A stretch of 64,000 nucleotides of DNA from Paralithodes platypus. Taxonomy: Eukaryota > Arthropoda > Malacostraca > Decapoda > Lithodidae. Positions 41,890 to 51,353 of the stretch are shown in pieces. Numbering within the stretch: the stretch's first letter is position 1; each line of letters starts with the position of its first letter. The DNA lies in contig CM064480.1 of assembly GCA_032716605.1 (NCBI GenBank), positions 25,968,129-26,032,128 on the forward strand. Reading direction: 5' to 3'. The position numbers were made by a program, and so were the translations under genes. Under the pieces are notes generated by a model. It saw only the letters and a list, made by a program, of their open reading frames with translations, was not told the origin of the DNA and did no database searches.

Positions 41890-43106
41890 CTATATTAGTG
41901 TAGTAGCATAGTATATTGGGATCCTCCTCCTTGTTTCTCTTCCCTCTTCGCCTCCTACCAGGTTCCCCTCCTCCTCCATCCTTCCCTGACCTAACTCCAC
42001 ATTCCCTGCTCCCCCCCTTTCTACAATCTCCTGTACCCCCTCTCTCTCCTTCTGTTCCACCTTTTTCACCTCTACTTTTTCCATTTCCACCTTTACCCTT
42101 TTCACCTCCATTTCCTCTACCATGTCCTGACTCTCTCTCCGGTCCCCTGCCCCCCGTATTATCTCTCGCTCCCCCCACTCCGACTCCTTGCTCAGACTTG
42201 GAACTTGTCTCTCTGCCTCTCTCACTATCACTCCTCTTACTTTCGGTTCTTGGTGGCTCCTGATGTACCACTTTCTTAATTGCCCTTCATTTATTCTCCC
42301 CCAAAAATTCTTCTTTTGCTCTTCAGACAACTTTCCATTCTCTTCATCAGCCTTAGCTTGTAGGTCCCTTAACTGTTCTCGTTCTTCTACACTCAGGTCC
42401 TTTTTCACCCTTATATGCTTCAGCTCTGTCAAATTTAGTGTCCAGCTTACATTGGCTACTGCTTCTGCCGTTGACCTAGACTTAAGTTCTACTCTTAGTG
42501 GTCTCATCTCGCCCTTCTTATATTTTCCTAACCTTCTCACCTCCTCCAGTTCTTTTACCCATCCACAACCATCATCTAAGCACTCCAGTATCCCCTTGAC
42601 TTTCTCTTCATCACTTTCCTTTCTTGCCTTCATATCTACTAGGTGCTCTTCCACATCTCCAAAAATTATTACACACTTGCCTCTATCTATTGTCTCTCTC
42701 ACTACCTTCTCTTTCTTCTTTAAAACTTGCATTACATTTGTTTTAACTCTTTCTTTTCCTTTTCTCTCTCTTCCTTCTGCTCCTTCACAATTTCTTCAAG
42801 GGCTACCACCTTTGCGCTCTCCACCCTCGTCAACTAATTTTTTACCTCATTAATTACCTTAACTTCCTCACTCTGATGGCCCTCATATCCCCTAAGTTGT
42901 GCTTTGAGTGCCGTGTTTTCCGCCACTAACTCATCCACCTTGGCCATCACGGCCTCTAGGCTGTCACTCACTGGCCTATCCACTCCACCAATAGAGCCAC
43001 AGATTTCAGTCAAAGCCTCCACTTTTGACCCCAACTCCCTTCTCCAATTTTCCACCACTCCCTTCCACCTCACCAGACCCATCAACTGCTTTTTAATAAA
43101 CACCAA
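41890..43106 (-). pseudogene. CR1 ORF1 protein: coiled coil, RRM-like and basic/acidic tail
   Basis: 43106-42834 has a short coiled coil (VDELVAENTALKAQL). 42732-41890 has an RRM-like fold (CVIIFGDVEEH as RNP-like strand, RPLRVELKSRSTAEAV) and a helical stretch with RDLQAKADEENGKLSEEQ and FWGRINEGQLRKW, then a highly charged repetitive tail. Proteins like this bind LINE RNA as nucleic-acid chaperones. A stop or frameshift lies between the two pieces (42830-42735). Confidence 0.65.
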
Positions 43107-43245
43107 CTGCTCCTCATTTTCTTCGTTGGAAAAGCCCTCAACTCAAAATCCTCCTCGTCTCCCACCAGGCTCTCTCGTCTTCTCTCCATCGCTGGTTTTG
43201 GTTAAAAGTAATAATAAACTTTAATTAAATAAAATGTGAAAAACT

Positions 43246-43270
43246 ACCTGGGACAGGTCCCAGGTAGCAC
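43246..43270. other. Perfect short palindrome in the CR1 5' UTR
   Basis: CTACCTGGGAC and GTCCCAGGTAG pair over 11 bp around a 2-base loop. It lies about 40 bp upstream (- strand sense) of the region before ORF1. It could form a strong RNA hairpin. Its role is unknown. Confidence 0.55.
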
Positions 43271-43620
43271 CGCCCAGTCTGTGTCACCCAATATGAAAAA
43301 GTGAGATATGAAAAAAGGAAACAAAAACTACTGGGTGTCTGCGAGGATGACACGGGCAGGTGGGGTACGACTTGGCTACCCTTTGGGGGTAGCCCAACCA
43401 AAGTGTGCGGAAGCAGATGGTAAATGCGTCGGAAAACTTTAACCAATATTTGCTGTTTCGAGCCTTGTTGCAGAGCCTTATCCTCATTGGTTATGATACT
43501 GCCACTGGGCAAAGCTCTGCTGCATGTCTGCCTGCTGAGATCGGAACCTCTCCGGGAGGTTGGGGGCCGGGGAAGTACTGGAGGGACCTTGGTGACCCTG
43601 GTCTCTGGGTCTTCTCCTGG

Positions 43621-43904
43621 ATGACCTAGATGTGTGTGAATTTGTATTTTGTTTTTGTGTGTTCATTGTTTTCTGTTGTGTTGTCCCTATTCTGGCTCTG
43701 TCTTGAGTCGGCCATCCCCCCAAAAAAAGAAGAAAAAAAAAGAGGGAAAGTGGGGACTGGGCCTGTGTGTATAAAATAGAATAGAACAATGCACATACTG
43801 TATTATGAAATTATACTTAAAAGTGAGTTAGTCTTAAAGCTAAAGAGGGCAGTAATGAAAATAGGAACTAGGGTGGTTGCATTGCAAAAATGTTGGTGGG
43901 TTGT
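43621..43904. other. Spacer between the CR1 5' UTR and the Jockey-like 3' end
   Basis: T-rich, then purine-rich (AAAAAAAGAAG) DNA without ORFs of note or repeat ends that I can delimit. Confidence 0.45.
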
Positions 43905-44106
43905 TTTTGTTGTTCCCTAAGCTGCCTGGCCGAACAGCCCCGAGTCCCTGAGAAAGGCCATGGCCACGATCGGGCTTTCCCACAGAGCTCTCATTGAGTG
44001 TAGATTGTGTTGTTGGCGTAAGTGGTTGTGTGAAATGCAGTCTTCTATGATGTGTTTAATGGTATGGGGTGCTGTGTTACATCCCGGGCAGGCGTCGACA
44101 ACGGAG

Positions 44107-46260
44107 TCATCCAGTCTCTTCTGATAGCTCAGGAGAGCTGGATGGTGTCCGCATCTCAGCCTGGCCAGGTGGACTCTGTCCTCGCGAGGAAGGGAGGATT
44201 CGGAAGGATGGATTTCGGGAGGTCGTGCATGCAGCTGCGTGTTGTCTGTGAGTGAGTGGATGGATCGGTGAGAGATATGAGTATGGATGTGCTTCTGGAA
44301 GTTGGTTCGGGGTGGGCAGGGAGGGAGAGAGGACAATAATTGTGTGTGATACTGTGTGCTGGGTGTTGTTTTGATATTTCTTGGTGTCTGTGGGTGTGTT
44401 GCCATGTAGTTTAGTGGGTGGTCTTGGTTCGTGGAGGCTGCTGCCAGGAATTGAGTGCCTCTCATGTCCAGATGGTCTTTGACTTTGAGGATTTTGGTTT
44501 CTTGATGTAGGTGATCTGTGGGTGCAGTAGCTGTGCAGCCTGTAATGATCTTCAGGGCTTTGTTTTGAATAGTCTAAGATCTTATGATGTGTTTCAGCTA
44601 GGTTAGAAGCCCAGGCTGGGCTTGCGTATTCCATCACTGATCTTATGTATTGTTTATATACTGTGGTGGTAGTTTCTTTGTTGTGTCCAAATTTTGTGTG
44701 AGCAAGTGACCTGAGGGCGTTAAGTCTGGGTGTCAGTTTCTTTTTAATGTTTGTGGTGTGCTGTTTGAATGTCATATGAGTATCATATGTTACTCCTAGG
44801 ATTTTGGGTGTGTGTGTATGTGTTAGGGGTGTGTTGTTTATGGTGAGTTGAGGTATGTATTCGTGTTCTCCTGTCCAACTTGTGAGCAGGGTTGCGGTGG
44901 ATTTGGCTGGGGCTAGATTAATTCTGTTTGTAGTTCACCAGCCATGTAGTGTGTTGAGATAGGGTTGAAGGAGATCTGTTGCTCTTTTTGGGTCATGGTG
45001 TGTGCATGTGAGTGTTATGTCATCTGCATAGGAGGCTAAGTTTATTTGGGGCGTATTGGGTGTAGTTATATCGTGCATGTACAGATTGAAGAGTGCGGGC
45101 GATAGGACGGATCCTTGTGGGACTCCGTTTGGAAAGTTTCTGATTTTAGATGACTGACCGGCAAAAGATACGTGTGCACATCTGCCTGCTAGGAAGTTGG
45201 CCAGCCACCTTTTTGTGTTGTTGTGCATGTTTGTGTTGTAGATTTTGTTTGTTAGGTTGTGGCGGGGGATGGCATCGAAGGCTTTACTAATGTCGAGTGT
45301 GGCTAATAGTGATCTGTGTGGTGGTCTAGCTGAGTTGATGCCGTCGAAAGCTCTTTGTGTAAGGTCTGTGAGAAGAGTGTTTGTGGAGTGCAGTGGCCTA
45401 AAGCCATGTTGTGTTGGAGCTAGGGGTAGGTCAGGTGTAATTAGTTGTAATACTAGGCGTTCCATGACTTTGGAGGGGGAGCAAAGGAGTGTGATGGGGT
45501 GGTGTGAGGAGGGTAGCGTGGGGTCTTTGTTGGGTTTGGGGAATGTGATGATGATACCATGCTTCCAAATGTCTGGTATTGTGTTGTGTGAATAGCTGTA
45601 GTTTGATATGTTAGTGAGTGCTTGTATGCCTTATGGTCCCAGGTGTCTGAGGTGTATGTTGCTTATGTTGTCTAGGCCACAGGCGGGTGAGTGCTTGAGA
45701 TTGTTGATGATATGCTTTGTCTGGTGATTGGTGAAGGGTGTATAGTCAGGGTCTGTGGGGAATTGTCTCTTACGTCGGATGACACGTCGGTCGTCTTTGT
45801 GAGGTTTTAGGTGGCTGACATGTGAGAAGTGATTGATGAGGGTGTTTGCTTGTTGTTTACATGAAGGAGTAGAGTCTGTTGTTGTGATTGCAGCATGTGA
45901 TTGTGTTGTGTTGCTGTTGGAAAGTGTGATGCTGTTTAGTGTTTTGTAGAGTTTTTTGGGGTTTGTTTTGTGATCAAGTGTTTGTAGGAAGTTATTCCAA
46001 TTTAGTTTTTGTTGTTCTTGTATTTTGTTGTTAGTTTGGGTGTTGAGTGCTTGAATTTGTTGTGTGATGTCTTGTGTGTGGGGTGCTGGGGAGTGTTTCA
46101 GTATGTCGCATTGTCTGATGAGGTTTTGAATTTCTGGTGTGAAGTTGGGGTTGTGTCTTTTTCTGTTACCTCTTGGAATGTGTTTCTTGTCAGCGTTTTG
46201 GATAGTTTTATTGAGTATGTGTACAGCATTGTTGATGTTAGTGATGGGTGTACTGTTTAT
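44107..46260 (-). pseudogene. Jockey-like LINE linker, reverse transcriptase and C-terminus
   Basis: The linker (46260-45631) is rich in asparagine/threonine with RRKRQFPTDPDYTPF and ACGLDNISNIHL. RT blocks: APTQHGFRPLHSTNTLL, LDISKAFDAIPRH (first Asp), NGVPQGSVLSPALF and SYADDITLTCTH (catalytic box). The thumb and connection (44775-44107) contain KQYIRSVMEYASPAW. The histidine/cysteine end reads HLARLRCGHHPALL and CPGCNTAPHTIKHIIEDC (44250-44020), a CCHC-like close, which shifts frame at about 44460. Stops and shifts at 45631, 44935 and 44600 disable it. Confidence 0.8.
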
Positions 46261-46262
46261 AG

Positions 46263-46676
46263 TTGTTGTTGTTGTTATTGTTCCCCAAGCTGCCTGGCCG
46301 AACAGCCCCAAGGCCCCGAGCAATTCCAAGGCCATAACCGAGCGCCCCCACAGAACCCTCCCTGCCGACCACAATAAAGCCTGGGTGACCGAAGCCACTC
46401 CATGGCGGGGAGCTGAGGAGGGTGCGGAAACGCCCGGGAAACCAAAGCCCCACCCAGGGCCCTGTGCCCCTCAGCAATTATGAAGAGAAAGTTGAGGGCA
46501 AGGGAAAAATGTGACACTTTGGCTTCCAATCTTGGTAGATTGGGAGGTCAATCCACGGAAAAGACACCGTCACTCGATATCTAGAAAATATATAAGTTAG
46601 AGGAACAGTCAGAGTAAGCTATGGGTATGGCAGAGATTGCTCAGTTCTCACTCTGATAGACCAGCCCATCACCACA
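46263..46676 (-). mobile_element. SINE-like non-autonomous element with Jockey LINE 3' end (copy 3)
   Basis: A full unit with the (AAC)n-type tail at 46263-46280, the GGCTGTTCGGCCAGGCAGC block and the same 5' start as the copies at 7823 and 8385. TGTTTATAG (46254-46262) and TGTTTAGAG (46677-46685) make a 9-bp TSD with one mismatch. It lies inside the LINE that probably mobilises it. Confidence 0.8.
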
Positions 46677-46689
46677 TGTTTAGAGTTGT

Positions 46690-47440
46690 GAAGTGTTGTT
46701 CTGTCTCATTTGTGAATGCTTCCCAGTTAGCTCTTTTATAATTGGTGTATGTGTGTTTGTGGCTAGCTGGGGTGAGTCTGGTTTTGGTGGTGATAATGAT
46801 CGGGAGGTGGTCAGAGCCTAAGGTTCTGACCACCCTCCAGGATGTTGTGGGGGCGAGTTCTGGGGAGCAAAAGGTGATGTCTGGAGATGATGGTTTATAG
46901 AGGGCTTGGTAAGGAATATGGGTATGTTGATGGATGTCGTTAAGGATGATGAGGTTATCGGTTTGGTTTTGTAGTACCAGCCCTCTGTCTGTGTCGGGTT
47001 GTCGACAAACCAGGCCGACGTCTTGGCGTTGAAGTCACCACCCAGGATGATGTGTGTGGGGTGTTTGTGATGTGTTGTAAGTGTGGTCTGTATTCATTTG
47101 GTACTGTAGGGGATGTTTGGGGAGGGATGTATGTGTTTATGATGGTTATGTTGGAGTTGTTGCCAGTGCGTATTTTAATTGACTGTATTTCTGTTGTGTT
47201 ATCATTTGGGGGGAGGAGGGATTTGGTTTGTACACTGGTTACTATGTATGATATTTCTTTGTGCACCAGGGTGATGAGTCCACTGCCCCCGCCGACAGCC
47301 CGGTCTTGTCTGATGGTGGTGAAATTATGAAATGTGGGTGTTTTTTGTGTTGTGCGGAGTTTTGTTTCTTGTAAGATGGCAATGTGTATGTTGTGTTGTT
47401 TGATGAAGTGTGAGTTCGTGTTTCTTTGTGTTGATGCCAT
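46690..47440 (-). pseudogene. Jockey-like LINE APE endonuclease
   Basis: HNIHIAILQETKL has the catalytic Glu, GGGSGLITLVHKEI follows, and INTYIPPQTSP is the strand with the Tyr/Pro. SSWVV replaces the usual GDFN-type stretch after a frameshift near 47030. The last part toward 46690 is readable as RVVRTLGSDHLPI on the - strand, the closing SDH motif. The domain nicks target DNA. Disabled by frameshifts. Confidence 0.7.
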
Positions 47441-47446
47441 CTATGT

Positions 47447-48254
47447 TCAGTTGAAGAATGTTAATGTTATGTGCACGATGTATGTTGGGTGCTGCTGCAC
47501 GAGGATGGGGTGGGGGTGAGGGAGGGGCTGGGGGTTGGGATGGGTGAGGTGGGGTGGGGATTGGGGAGCAGGAGATGGGGGTTGGAATGGATTAGGATGG
47601 GGTGTGGTGTGTTGAGTTGAAGATGTGGATGGTATGGGAAGGTTAGGTGGGTTAGGGAGGAGAGGTGGACGGGTTTTGGGGGGGGGGGGAGTGGATGATA
47701 TGGGAAAGGTTAGGTGGGTTTTGGAGGAGAGGTGGACGGGTATTAGGTGAGGGATTTGACTGGGAGAGGGAGGGGCATGAGGAACAGGTCCAGGTGTTTG
47801 TGTAGTGTTTCTTGGAGGCAAGTGTTGTGCAGGTGAAGTGGGTCCAGTTCCCGCATGAATTGCAGAGAACTGAACCCTTAGTATGGCGACTCGAAGTGAT
47901 GGGTTTTGAGCAAGTTGGACATATGTATGTGTACGTGGGTCCTGGGTTGCTCTCAATGTCTCCGGCTAGAAGAAGTCTTCGAGAAATGACAGCCAGAGAG
48001 TCATTTCTCGGTGTAGGAAAAACTGTGTGATGTGTGTGTGTGGTGTGAGAGGTGTGGAAATTCCCGGCGCGACCGAAGCCGCTCCAAGGACCCGTGCCCC
48101 CAGGGAGGGGGCAGGGGATGGTTGTGACGGTTTGGCTCCCGAAACTGCTCCCCGCGGCCGGCATCCGGTTTTCCTCCACTGGTCGTTGATTTTGTCTTCG
48201 GCCGTGGAGGGTCGGCAGCCATCCGCTGTTGGCAGACTCGGGAGGTGGCCCCAC
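47447..48254 (-). pseudogene. Jockey-like LINE N-terminal region: 2A-like peptide and zinc finger
   Basis: The frame opens at 48254. RRLLLAGDIESNPGP (about residues 92-106) carries the D-I/V-E-x-N-P-G-P 2A core at 47937-47960. It is followed at once by a cysteine-rich finger: CPTCSKP, CNSCGNWTHFTC, then CSSC, spaced like a PHD-type C4HC3 finger. A proline-rich stretch follows with a shift of frame near 47700. In other LINEs 2A peptides act by ribosome skipping, separating the N-terminal part from the downstream protein. Here the core residues are intact, so skipping is plausible, but the ORF is broken downstream. Confidence 0.75.
47937..47960 (-). other. 2A-like motif DIESNPGP
   Basis: Eight codons read DIESNPGP, preceded by LLLAG and followed by a threonine and the zinc finger. 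All positions of the 2A consensus are satisfied, including the Gly-Pro where peptide-bond skipping occurs. Confidence 0.8.
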
Positions 48255-48298
48255 GGCGTAGACGCCGCCACATCAGGACCTGTTGGTAGGTAGTTTGT

Positions 48299-48428
48299 AA
48301 TTTTTAACCTTGCTGATCCTCTAACAAAACTTATTTTACACAAACACAATCACAAACTGTTGGTGGGTAGTTTGTGATTGTGTTTGTGTAAAATAAGTTT
48401 TGTTAGAGGATCAGCAAGGTTAAAAATT
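48299..48428. repeat. Perfect 60-bp inverted repeat with 10-bp spacer
   Basis: The left arm 48299-48358 is the exact reverse complement of the right arm 48369-48428. The right arm is the end of the Penelope coding region. A direct duplication of GTTGGT(A/G)GGTAGTTTGT accompanies the junction. Confidence 0.9.
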
Positions 48429-49812
48429 CCTCTGTTTTGTTCTATGGTGTCAATTGTTTGGATTAGTGTGGATTCAAAGCACTTCCTTCGGTAATTATCC
48501 GCTTTGTGTATGACTATTCTGGAGTTATCCCAGTTCATAATGTGTGTGTGTGTAGATCCCTGTGTATAACACATGCATTGCTATTTTGATGTGGTCGACA
48601 GACTGTTTTGTGTTCTATTAGCCTGGTTTGTAGATCACGCTATGTTTCGTCGACATATTGTTTACTACAGTAAACTTCCGTTAATCCGAAGGGCAGCGGA
48701 CCGGCTCTCGTTCGGATTAGTGGATTTTTCGGATTATCGGACTTTACCCCTATGAACCTGTGTATGACGAAAACATTGAGACCCAAATGACACAATGGTG
48801 CACACACACATATCATATGTTCATGAAATCACTTCAAAAGTTTACCATTGTCATTGTAGCCTATTAACTACTTCAAAACATTCAGATTAATGGTCAAAGG
48901 AATCTGCTGATATAAACTTCTTCTTCTTCTTCCGTCTACTAGCGAGTTTGTCTTGCTCTTGAAGATCAGATCAGATGTGGTTCGGGAAGTAATGCCTTAA
49001 CAACGGCACTTCCCTGAGAGGTTCTTGTAATTTTCCTTTTGTGATTTTCCTTTTGTGACGTGCTCTGTTATATTATATTGTATTGAAAGCACCCTTGTCT
49101 TGTTGTCTTGAAAGCACCCTTGGGATGCTCCGATCACTGAACTATAAATAGTAGCGTATCGGAACATCCAAAGGTGCGTTTTCAAGCTCAAGACTAATAC
49201 GTCCAAAGGTGCGTTTTCAAGCTCAAGACTGAATGCGCTTGCAGAAAATGCGGTGCAAGCCAGTAGCGCATCGGAGCGTCCCAAGGATGCGTTCAAGAGC
49301 AAAACAAACTCTCTAGCAGACGATGTGGAAGAAGAAGAAGACGAAGGTGTTTACGATTATATCAGTAGCTTCCTTTGACCATTAATCTGAATGTTTTGAA
49401 GTAGATAATAGGCTACAATGACAATGGTAAACTTTTAAAGTGAATTCATGAACATATGATATGTGTGTGCTCCATTATGTGTCATTTGAGTGGCCTAATG
49501 CCTCAAAAAGGGGACTTTGGGACTTATTGAAATTCGGACCATCGGGTGAATTCGGATTTGGCCTCAAATTGAAAAATTCGGACTATTGGGAGATTCGAAT
49601 CATCGGTCGTCGGATTAACGGACTTTTACTGTATATTCCCCACAGGGAATGACATAAACTCCGGCTGTAGTGTTATGTTTTTGTTGTTGTGTATGTTTAG
49701 AGAGATTCTTAACGATATGCCTGGTGGTAGAGACGACCTCCAACCCGCTGGATCTAAGGGAGTGAGAAAGGGCATCGGATGTCTGTCCGATAGGTAGGAT
49801 GATACTGTACAC
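48350..49812 (-). pseudogene. Penelope GIY-YIG endonuclease domain (interrupted)
   Basis: The RT tail (ILPIGQTSDALSHSLRSSG) leads to AGVYVIPCGEY, the GIY-type first strand with the conserved Cys. After the pogo-type insertion, YVDET and LQTRLIEHK (the YIG-like and Arg/His-bearing helix) and NWDNSRIVIHKADNYRRKCFES with its Glu complete the domain. The last codons are LADPLTKLIL. YVGET has become YVDET and a stop interrupts, so it is dead. RT is missing upstream. Confidence 0.65.
48668..49631. mobile_element. Fold-back pogo-type element, 964 bp, TA target
   Basis: The ends are CAGTAAA..TCCGTTAATCCGA inverted repeats, flanked by TA at 48666-48667 and 49632-49633. The arms stay complementary far inward: the segment 48781-48940 mirrors 49320-49500, including the TTCTTCTTCTTC/GAAGAAGAAGA parts. 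The centre has two direct GCACCCTTG-type and GGTGCG-type repeats. No transposase. Confidence 0.85.
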
Positions 49813-49889
49813 CTCACTGTTGGTTTTGGCTGTCTGGGGTTAGTGGCTCTCTTTTTCCACGAAGGAAATTGTTGACTCGAAAAATAGTT

Positions 49890-49960
49890 TGGGTTATGTC
49901 ATTGGCCTGATGAAGCTATATGCGAAACATCAATAAAGTGCTCCTCCTCACATGGTGTTT
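49890..49960 (+). ncRNA. Possible hammerhead-like core (weak)
   Basis: CCTGATGA, a short AGCTATATGC and GCGAAACATC resemble the conserved core strands of a hammerhead ribozyme, as carried by many Penelope-like elements. Stem II would have only two base pairs and the cleavage-site stem is not convincing. It may instead be a decayed copy. Confidence 0.2.
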
Positions 49961-50036
49961 ATATTAATTCTGTCTACTTTTCTAAGTTTATTTTCACAAT
50001 AGACCTACCCTAATATTTTGTTTTAATTATTTTCAG

Positions 50037-50154
50037 ACAAGTGGGATTAATACCTCGGGTACTGAAGCTTATACAGAGACCTAATGAAGACATTCTCAAT
50101 GGATCTCTCAGTATTCTCAGTACTGCCTGCACTATTGAGGGTGCACGCCTTGAG
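50037..50154 (+). CDS. Host gene exon: first armadillo unit of an ARMC5-like protein
   Basis: A strong acceptor (TTTTAATTATTTTCAG, ending at 50036) and donor (GAG|GTAAGA at 50155) bound 118 bp. Joined to the exon at 4404 the first base completes an Arg codon, then 39 codons follow: QVGLIPRVLKLIQRP, a spacer and SILSTACTIEGARLE. The leucine-rich pattern and the SIL...CTxEGARxE block match the start of the ARMC5 armadillo region as I remember it. The exon ends in phase 0. It is the only segment near here with coding signal and splice sites and without transposon similarity. The rest of the gene lies beyond the window or in exons I cannot see. Confidence 0.65.
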
Positions 50155-50255
50155 GTAAGATCACAGTACAGTCAGCGATGCTATAATACATGTTTCCATA
50201 GTGAGGTGCGCCTATATCACGGGAGGCACCTAAAGGGTCCCTCAATTATTATTAG

Positions 50256-50410
50256 GGCGTGGTTCGTAGCGTTTCTGGCTGCTGATCGAAGGGTCAGCAG
50301 TTCGATCCCAGGCCGTGCCATTGGTAGATGTCAAGAGTATGGACAGCTCGGTTTAGTGGTTCGTGGCAAATGTCCAGTTAAATCCCTATAACAAGGGCAC
50401 ACCCTAGCCC
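50256..50410 (+). mobile_element. tRNA-derived SINE head and body
   Basis: GGCGTGGTTCGTAGCGTTT (A-box region) is followed by GTTCGATCCCAGGCC (a perfect B box, 50309-50323). The 68-bp head can form a tRNA-like outline with GGC/GCC acceptor ends. The body up to about 50410 contains AAATCCCTATAACAAGGG. No tail or TSD is resolved. Confidence 0.6.
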
Positions 50411-50649
50411 TGCTAATCAAGGGAGTGCATGGCGTTAAAAACGGCATCATATATATTACATACATTAACCCATGAATTGCTTGAATCTGTGCAAAATATA
50501 TGGCAAAGTTGAGGGAGGGAGGGGGAGTGGGGTATAAAGGTGGGGAGGAGTGGAGGATGTGGTATGGAGAGATGCCTCTACTTTTAATGTGTCACCCACT
50601 TTGAGACATTTCCCTACACTGGCACAGTATTTGAAAGTTTTACACATAT
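50411..50649. other. Non-coding intronic stretch
   Basis: Contains a G-rich run (50511-50560) and AT-rich ends. No gene or element ends identified. Confidence 0.45.
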
Positions 50650-50653
50650 TTAA

Positions 50654-50886
50654 CCCATCGGATCCGGGGGGCCTCATATGATCCCAATCGCTGTATCCGG
50701 GGCCATTTTCGTACAGTCAAGCTTCATAATTCAGTAGCTACTGATTGAGACCACCTAGAGCAGTTTTGCAAATTGTAGAACTTTTTGTTGTCTGTAGACT
50801 GCCGTTGAGATGACATCGCTACGACGCGTGGTTGCCGAGTTATGATGATTTAGCGGCCTCATATGAGGCCTCCCGGATTCCGAGGG
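50654..50886. mobile_element. piggyBac-type MITE, 233 bp, TTAA target
   Basis: TTAA at 50650-50653 and 50887-50890 flanks inverted ends starting CCC(A)TCGGA with a shared GGCCTCATATGA inner block (ends match with a few mismatches over about 30 bp). No ORF. It is a different family from 755-1235. Confidence 0.8.
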
Positions 50887-50929
50887 TTAAATACTGTGCC
50901 TTCCGGAAGGAACTGGGAGGTTTGACGTA

Positions 50930-51353
50930 CCTCCCAAACTACCAAATAGGAAAACCTACTATTTGATAGTAGTCTTGGAAAATCCAACGTCAAGGCTATT
51001 AACCTTAATTGCGATGACGACTAGTCTAATTTGAATGCTATGTCGTCATCCCAACCGCGGTTAAAAAAGAAAACTTCTAGAGTCTACTCCTTAACTTGCT
51101 CTAGGAGACGTTGTACACTAACCAAAACTACCACCAAAGGTGAAAAAAGCATAGAAGAGAAGAAAAAGGGATTTACCTTAGTTACAGCTGAGACCTATCT
51201 CGTGTTCTGTGTTGACACAGACCCTCGTTGAACCTGCGCATGAGCGACCCTCGCTTGTCATCAATTTCCACGTAGGCAGAAGAGCGAGGATGGGTAAGGG
51301 AAAGGCTTGTGGGAGGGTACTATGTACGTTGGATTTTCCAAAACTACTACCAA
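50930..51353. repeat. Region bounded by inverted CGTTGGATTTTCCAA motifs
   Basis: TTGGAAAATCCAACG (50974-50988) near a CTACTATTTGATAGTAG palindrome is mirrored by CGTTGGATTTTCCAA (51328-51342) with ACTACTACCAAAT. It may be another terminal repeat pair. The interior has no recognised ORF. It lies directly beside the DIRS D end. Confidence 0.45.

Larger units (their letters stand above)
39960..43620 (-). mobile_element. CR1-type LINE, 5' part (ORF1 and endonuclease), split by an RTE
   Basis: On the - strand: 5' UTR (43620-43210), ORF1 (43106-41890), endonuclease (about 41880-41380 and 40435-40200), linker (to 39968). An RTE copy is inserted at 40438-41380 within the endonuclease. RT is missing; the related RT is the element at 17626. 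The 3' cut is next to the DIRS C terminus. Confidence 0.8.
43905..48295 (-). mobile_element. Jockey-like LINE, near full length, with 2A-like motif and (AAC)n tail
   Basis: On the - strand: N-terminal region with 2A-like motif and zinc finger (48254-47447), endonuclease (47440-46690), linker (46260-45480), RT (45465-44935), C-terminus (44775-43917) and an AAC-type tail at 43905-43917. A SINE-like derivative is inserted at 46263-46676. The ORF is frameshifted at several points. The 5' end abuts a Penelope fragment at about 48295. Confidence 0.8.
48296..49960 (-). mobile_element. Penelope-like element 3' fragment (GIY-YIG endonuclease), split by a pogo-type element
   Basis: On the - strand the coding fragment enters at about 49812 and resumes after the 48668-49631 insertion, ending near 48350. 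An inverted copy of its last 60 bp follows (48299-48358), a junction type often seen in Penelope copies. The region 49813-49960 is non-coding and carries CTGATGA...CGAAAC on the + strand. Confidence 0.6.

Noticed and set aside
41916..42853. Long + strand open frames rich in Ser/Pro/Leu over the CR1 ORF1 region
   Set aside because: They are the antisense of the charged, repetitive ORF1 tail; no domain is seen and codons mirror the - strand gene.
43225..43512. 95-codon - strand gene upstream of CR1 ORF1
   Set aside because: No recognisable domain; it lies in the 5' UTR region of the CR1 element and contains the palindrome.
50256..50325. Functional tRNA gene
   Set aside because: The B box is good but the A box and anticodon arm do not make a proper cloverleaf, and a SINE-like body follows.
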